Assembly (NCBI RefSeq): GCF_000003605.2
Contig: NW_003112483.1
Coordinates: forward strand, 151,528 to 162,871
Source: Saccoglossus kowalevskii
Lineage: Eukaryota; Hemichordata; Enteropneusta; Harrimaniidae
Direction of reading: 5' to 3'
DNA length: 11,344 nucleotides
This document shows, one piece after another, positions 8,901-11,344 of the stretch. The notes under the pieces are model-generated. The model had not been told where the DNA came from. It did not search any database and worked only from the letters and a program-made list of their open reading frames with translations. Position 1 is the stretch's first letter; every line of letters begins with the position of its first letter. Made by a program: the position numbers and the translations under genes.

Positions 8901-10022
8901 TTAAAATTATTGACATTCAGTCATCTTGTATTTAATTGTCAAACGAGTACTTGTCCATATTGAGAGATATTGCTCTGGAACAGCATTAATTAAAACAAAA
9001 TGGCTGCCAGTCACCCATTTTGAATCTGATCAGAAAAACAAAAGGACGTGCATCAGGGACCTATATAATGTCTAATGTATGTTTCAAGTTTAAATGAAAT
9101 CCATCCATAAATTACCGAGATCCAGTTCCGGAATGCCAGAAATACTTGATTGTTGATGATTTTTTAGCACAAAATAGCCACAATTCAGAAATTTGAATTG
9201 GATCATCAAACCAATACATTTGTATATAATGAATATATAAAATCTGAACATAATCAGTAAAAGCATGTCAGAGATATGGCACTAGGACTGCATTCATTAA
9301 AACAAAATGGCCACCAGTCGGCCATTTTTAATCTGATCTGAAAAACAAAAAAATGTGCATTAAGATCCCATAATATCCAATGAACTGTCCATCTGTAAAC
9401 AGCCGAGATCCAGTTCTGGAATGCCAAAAACGCTTGTTTTTTTTTTAATGATGTACCGGGTATGTGTTAAGTTTGAATGTACAGTCAAGGCATATCTAAG
9501 ATATAGGTCTGGACGCACGTACACACATGCACGCAGAGGTCAATCCATAGTTCCCCACTGATTGGAAGGCGTTCAAACGGGGACTTATAAAAACAGCTTG
9601 CATGAAGCAAGTGAGTGTGATGACACAAGATTTTTGCTTTTCTAGTATGAAAATGGCTGCCAGTTGTTACTATTCATCAAATTATGAATAATGTGACATT
9701 GTATTTTTGAAGACATGAAGTACTTACCTTTGTGTTGTTGATAACATTGTATTATCTTGACCAATGGGCTTCTTTCAATCAGATCAAACAGATTTATAAG
9801 TAAGTTCAAATTATCTTCTTTAATACGTCCAGTATCTTTTAAATGGTGAAATATATCCATAGCAGTGTTCAGTTTATTAAAGTGATAATTAAAGATGTGC
9901 TTGCCCTTTAAAAGTTGCTTTATTCTTGTAACTTCATCCTCATCCAGCTCTCTACTTATTTTATCAAACATCTTGTTCAGATCGTCAACTTCATCAGCTG
10001 CTGAGTTGATTTGTTGCACCAT
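4456..10022 (-). CDS. Three-exon gene: DED - coiled coil - SGNH hydrolase-like - Tyr-rich tandem-repeat protein (predicted 703 aa)
   Basis: Seen: join of 10022-9728, 7882-7524 and 5913-4456 (295+359+1458 nt = 704 codons including TAA). Both introns are GT-AG. The phase 1 junction rebuilds a Gly codon (G|GT) and the second junction is phase 0. The start ATG has an ACCATGG context. Domains: DED about 10-95, probable coiled coil about 122-183, acidic/Ser-Thr-rich linker about 219-365, SGNH-type domain about 367-520, Tyr/Asn/Gln-rich repeats about 545-703. No signal peptide is visible, so it is probably intracellular. Known: DEDs make homotypic contacts in apoptotic and innate immune complexes; SGNH hydrolases are Ser-His esterases, lipases or deacetylases. 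Inferred: an adaptor-type DED may localise or cluster a hydrolase effector. I do not know a described protein with this layout. The substrate is unknown. The exon model is unsupported by transcripts and upstream coding exons are possible. Confidence 0.75.
4575..4835 (-). repeat. Coding minisatellite: five 45-bp units plus one 36-bp unit encoding a 15-aa Tyr-rich repeat
   Basis: CGGCATAAT-type starts fall at 4575, 4611, 4656, 4701, 4746 and 4791, so the spacing is 36 then 45 bases four times, and the last unit closes at 4835. On the coding strand each full unit reads approximately KYKNQQHYADYWYHP, with small changes (F for Y, E for D, P or N near the Gln pair, one C-H-C variant). The short unit lacks three residues. 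The units are nearly identical at DNA level, suggesting recent expansion or homogenisation. Because 45 is divisible by 3 and the unit lacks stops, several frames on both strands are open here. Confidence 0.9.
6009..6087 (-). other. Possible alternative cassette exon (79 nt) in intron 2
   Basis: The segment is less AT-rich than its surroundings. It is preceded by a T8 tract and GTTAACAG (AG ending at 6088) and followed by the donor-like GTACGTG (6008). In the phase left by exon 2 it encodes 26 open codons with a hydrophobic run CVLSILILVLL. Its length is not divisible by 3: reading on into exon 3 meets TGA after a few codons. Inclusion would therefore give a DED-coiled coil-hydrophobic tail form without the hydrolase. 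This is speculative; without transcript data it may be chance. Confidence 0.22.
6105..6345. repeat. Dispersed repeat with GGCCAATGGCC palindrome
   Basis: It starts with A-rich sequence and TAGGCCAATGGCCTGTTGCTC (6119-6139), a short palindrome seen at ends of dispersed repeats in marine invertebrates. It continues with TTTTTAACAAAAATAACAG and AATATTCAATAAAATTAGA, clearly related to the monomer family at 3060-3425. Confidence 0.5.
6345..6620. repeat. Two diverged ~147-bp tandem copies
   Basis: CCAAGTTTTGTTGAAATATG at 6361 recurs as CCAAGTTTTATTAAAACATA at 6508. Both are followed by ATGGTTC, ATA(G/T)CACC, AAATAGC(T)T and AATTTGCATAA. The spacing is 147. The ACCAAGTTTTxTTxAA core is common in the same class of invertebrate repeats. 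Confidence 0.6.
6432..6453. promoter_or_regulatory. Palindrome of two inverted octamer (ATGCAAAT) motifs
   Basis: ATGCAAATTA-GT-TAATTTGCAT: 10-base arms are perfect. ATGCAAAT is the classic POU/Oct octamer. It sits inside a repeat, and a decayed version is in the neighbouring copy (around 6570-6595), so it may be an element feature rather than a host enhancer. Confidence 0.35.
6786..7390. repeat. Diverged monomer-family copies and GATA microsatellite
   Basis: GTACCAAGTATCAAAGAATT with GGACTACTGGTTTTGAAGAA (6932-6974), AGAGAAGAAGTCGAAAATAG (7040-7059), ATATTCGCCAAAATTAGAAA (7089-7108) and GATAGAGGACAATCCAAGGC (7141-7160) align with the units at 3060-3425. The tract ends with CACCAAAAATCGAGTCAAAC, TTTTTGAGAAGAAGT and an AGATAGATAGATGGATAGAT microsatellite (about 7364-7386). 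Confidence 0.62.
7524..7882 (-). CDS. Exon 2: Gln/Ser-rich coiled-coil linker (residues 99-218)
   Basis: The acceptor is TTTCTCTGTCAG|GTTCC at 7883/7882; joining to the phase 1 end of exon 1 restores Gly99. The donor AAAAC|GTACGTAAG at 7524/7523 ends in phase 0, as exon 3 needs; the nearby alternatives (GTAAGAC four bases on, GTAACAG upstream) end in phase 1 and would break the frame. The encoded 120 residues start with an acidic/Ser-Thr stretch. A heptad-like region follows (about residues 122-183, with spaced Leu/Ile such as LGELQEK, IQDQLSSSL, MKSSLDQLK, LLSTVKKLEYVAQQL), predicted to be helical and possibly coiled coil. A Ser/Gly-rich end with CSGC follows. No catalytic domain is seen. 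The likely role is oligomerisation or spacing between the DED and the enzyme domain. Confidence 0.68.
8206..8640 (-). pseudogene. Second decayed LINE C-terminal ORF fragment (in intron 1)
   Basis: On the minus strand one frame reads FRTLRTSTRGVYRQH, then KFRLSCHKLAIEIGRYTHF (near 8460-8405), matching the 'R.S.H.L.IE.GRY' block of LINE ORF ends. After a stop and the apparent loss of the Cys-containing linker come MYHLINCKLFNNERNMLF (near 8375-8320) and QFQFILKS (near 8275), which correspond to the 'HFL..C..Y...R' and closing helices. It is the same region of the ORF as the 3' relic, so it is a separate insertion, also in the gene's orientation. The sequence from 8640 to 8780 may be a poorer upstream part. 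Confidence 0.5.
8960..9470. repeat. Two diverged direct repeats (~300 bp apart) with AAAATGG hairpins
   Basis: TTAAAACAAAATGGC at 8990 and 9297 (offset 307) are each followed by CCAGTC, CCATTTT, AATCTGATC-GAAAAACAAA and GAGATCCAGTTC-GGAATGCCA (9117 and 9405, offset 288). The second copy has a perfect hairpin AAAATGGCC...GGCCATTTT (9304-9312 with 9320-9328); the first is imperfect. Downstream, an AGTTCCCC (9549) / GGGGACT (9579) pair is likely the end of this element type. Confidence 0.65.
9728..10022 (-). CDS. Exon 1: death effector domain (residues 1-98 plus first base of codon 99)
   Basis: One exon carries a whole DED-like six-helix pattern. H1 is around DEVDDLNKMFDKISREL, H2 around EDEVTRIKQLL, then a short H3. 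H4 is AMDIFHHLKDTGRI, and the closing KEDNLNLLINLFDLIERSPLVKII matches the DED H5/H6 style (gly-leu turn, then 'nl-LL..L...I.R..L'). The H6 RxDL charge motif is degenerate: R84-S-P86-L87, with Pro in place of Asp. The donor is excellent: AAAG|GTAAGTA at 9728/9727. The ATG at 10022-10020 is in a strong ACCATGG context. An acceptor-like T-rich tract plus TTTACAG ends at 10040, and the frame stays open from there to the ATG, so an upstream 5'UTR exon or an upstream coding exon are both possible. Other death-fold families (CARD, PYD) fit less well. Confidence in DED assignment is moderate to high. Confidence 0.72.
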
Positions 10023-10075
10023 GGTAACAAAATTCTTTACTGTAAATCTAAAAAAAAAAAAAAATTATTTTCAAA
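10023..10075 (-). other. Putative upstream splice acceptor / 5'UTR start of exon 1
   Basis: On the minus strand a long T run (14 T) is followed by AGATTTACAG and then 17 bases to the ATG. This resembles a polypyrimidine tract plus acceptor (AG ending at 10040). No convincing partner donor or promoter was found in 10076-11344, so the upstream exon may lie outside the window. Confidence 0.4.
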
Positions 10076-10335
10076 TTATTTCGTTCAAAACATTACTTCT
10101 ACCAATATGTTATTTTTATATAAACTACATTTGAGTATATAAATTTTGTAATGATTATTTAATATTCTGTATCAATAATACGATTGCAGTTTGATAATTA
10201 GAAATCTGAGAACAGGTAGTGAACATTTGAGGGCTTTTAAATTCTTCTTTGTGAATAGCGCCCTCTTATGTTAACTCTTCATTTTCTCTCTATCACCACC
10301 AATAAAATTTTCCAAACATTACTTAATAATAAAGT

Positions 10336-10610
10336 GTAAATTTTTAGCTCTGTTGTCATAGGAAATGTTGTTTATAAGGGTGATTGCCTGTCATCGACCG
10401 TCAACAATTTCCTTTTTGACTTCTTCTTGAAAACTACCAGTCTGATTGATTTGATTTGGTATATGTAGGCTAGTGACCTTGGGTGAACCTGTATCAGTTT
10501 TGTTCAATTCGTGACGATATTTTCCTTTCTCTATTTTTTGCAAATGTTTTTATCATTTTTGGTAAAAAATTATAATTTTGACTTCTTCCTGAAAACTATC
10601 ACATTTGAGA
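10336..10610 (-). mobile_element. Inverted, diverged copy of the ~157-bp monomer element
   Basis: TGACTTCTTC (inverted GAAGAAGTCA) occurs at 10417 and 10579, spacing 162. The minus strand between reads ACCAAAAATGATAAAAAC, GAACAAAACTGATA and CCAAGGTCAC, as in the 3060-3425 monomers. The left edge TTTTTAGCTCTGTTG and the following GTCATCGACCGTCAAC match the hairpin end and GAC-rich tract of that element in reverse. Confidence 0.62.
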
Positions 10611-11065
10611 GTTAAAGAAAAACGTAATATGACAAGAGGTAATGTTGTGAATAGGCATTACCACATAGATATCTGATTGGGTAATCCCCTGAAATGGCTT
10701 CTGGGTAAATCACATGTTTTGATAATAAATGTTGTAATTTCTAATTGTCTATGTATCTATGTTTTATTGGCTGTATTATCTCTACTCTTTATAGGTCATG
10801 TGATTAGCAGGTGTCTTAGATTAAAATGGGTTTTTCCTCTCTGTCATCTACCAATATATACACGTCTTTTTGGCGAACCATTATTTTTAGAAATCGTTAT
10901 TTTATTCCTTCACTTAGTTCTGTACTAACTTTTTTTTATTTCCTCTGTGTGTAAGAAATAAACGTGCAGATTTTTTTTAGTGATTGATCCCTGCAGGTTT
11001 TTTAACCGTTATTTATTTTCTTTACAATTTTTTTTCCCATTTCGTTGCAACACACATTGGATCAA
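10611..11065. other. AT-rich DNA without recognised genes
   Basis: A plus-strand open frame at 10677-10928 begins with TTG and encodes a hydrophobic peptide typical of T-rich DNA. No promoter or exon for the DED gene is evident. Confidence 0.45.
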
Positions 11066-11128
11066 CTTTTTATATAGTTGAAATAAATTTTAATATAGTT
11101 GATATAACTTTTATTATAGTTGTGATAT
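11066..11128. repeat. Three 21-bp tandem units
   Basis: ATATAGTTG at 11072 and 11093 and TTATAGTTG at 11114 give exact 21-base spacing. Units read ACTTTTTATATAGTTGAAATA-like with AT variation. AT-rich minisatellite. Confidence 0.75.
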
Positions 11129-11344
11129 GAACTCAAATAAAACATAAACTAAATTAAAACAATTGTGTTTAATTGTACAATTACATTAATATTAAAATAA
11201 ATTGAACCATACCTTCCCCCTTTACTAAACTTAAACTACGCAAACTTGACTTATATTTGATTAAATATTAATATAAATTATGAAAATAGTGAAGGTTGTC
11301 ACAATGTAGGTCCTGTCGTCAAAACTCAATGTAAAGTTAAATTG

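Larger units (their letters stand above)
7883..9727 (-). other. Intron 1
   Basis: Bounded by the donor GTAAGTA (9727) and the acceptor CTCTGTCAG (7883). It contains a decayed LINE C-terminal fragment (about 8206-8640), a pair of diverged ~300-bp direct repeats with hairpins (8960-9470) and an end hairpin near 9549-9585. Between 7883 and 8200 it is AT-rich, with only a 16-base direct repeat (8045 and 8113). Confidence 0.68.

Noticed and set aside
10255-10270. AGAGGGCGC (minus strand), a match to the CTCF core
   Set aside because: Only the 9-base core fits; flanking positions do not, and single short matches are weak.
10677-10928. 83-codon hydrophobic plus-strand frame as a membrane protein
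   Set aside because: It starts with TTG, lies in T-rich DNA, and has no recognisable family or splice context.

Overview
The window looks like AT-rich nuclear DNA from a repeat-laden marine invertebrate. A bivalve or other lophotrochozoan mollusc-like animal is my best guess; a lancelet or hemichordate is not excluded. Reasons: one intron-containing gene with GT-AG splice sites and consistent phases, decayed non-LTR retrotransposon (LINE) fragments, tandem ~157 bp monomers next to microsatellites, and short hairpin-ended repeats of a style common in such genomes. There is no bacterial operon structure and no tRNA or rRNA.

The one convincing gene lies on the minus strand between 10022 and 4456. 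Three exons (10022-9728, 7882-7524, 5913-4456) join in frame (phase 1, then phase 0) into a predicted 703-residue protein. In order it has a death effector domain (DED, about residues 10-95), a Gln/Ser-rich probable coiled coil (about 122-183), an acidic low-complexity linker, an SGNH/GDSL-type hydrolase domain (about 367-520, with Ser374, Gly421/Asn423, Asp501 and His504 recognisable), and a Tyr/His/Asn/Gln/Lys-rich tail built from a 15-residue tandem repeat. I do not recognise this architecture. A DED is normally an intracellular apoptosis or immune adaptor module, so the protein is best read as a candidate DED-recruited hydrolase. It is the most interesting object here.

Around and inside the gene are transposon remains. 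Directly 3' of it (about 4350-3590, same strand) is a broken LINE ORF with RT-tail and C-terminal features. Intron 1 (9727-7883) carries a second LINE C-terminal relic (about 8640-8200) and a pair of diverged ~300 bp repeats with hairpins. Intron 2 (7523-5914) is a patchwork of a ~147-162 bp monomer repeat family, a GATA microsatellite, an octamer-containing palindrome and a possible 79-nt cassette exon. The SGNH domain resembles esterase modules that some LINEs carry, so the hydrolase exon may itself be retrotransposon-derived.

The left part (1-3590) has no convincing gene. It holds one weak exon candidate, a repeat with an AGTGACCAC motif, a 152 bp MITE-like inverted repeat, long AT-rich sequence, and a three-monomer repeat ending in a perfect 9 bp-arm hairpin. 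The right part (10040-11344) holds the putative upstream splice acceptor, an inverted copy of the monomer family, and a 3 x 21 bp repeat. Upstream exon(s) and the promoter of the gene were not identified.
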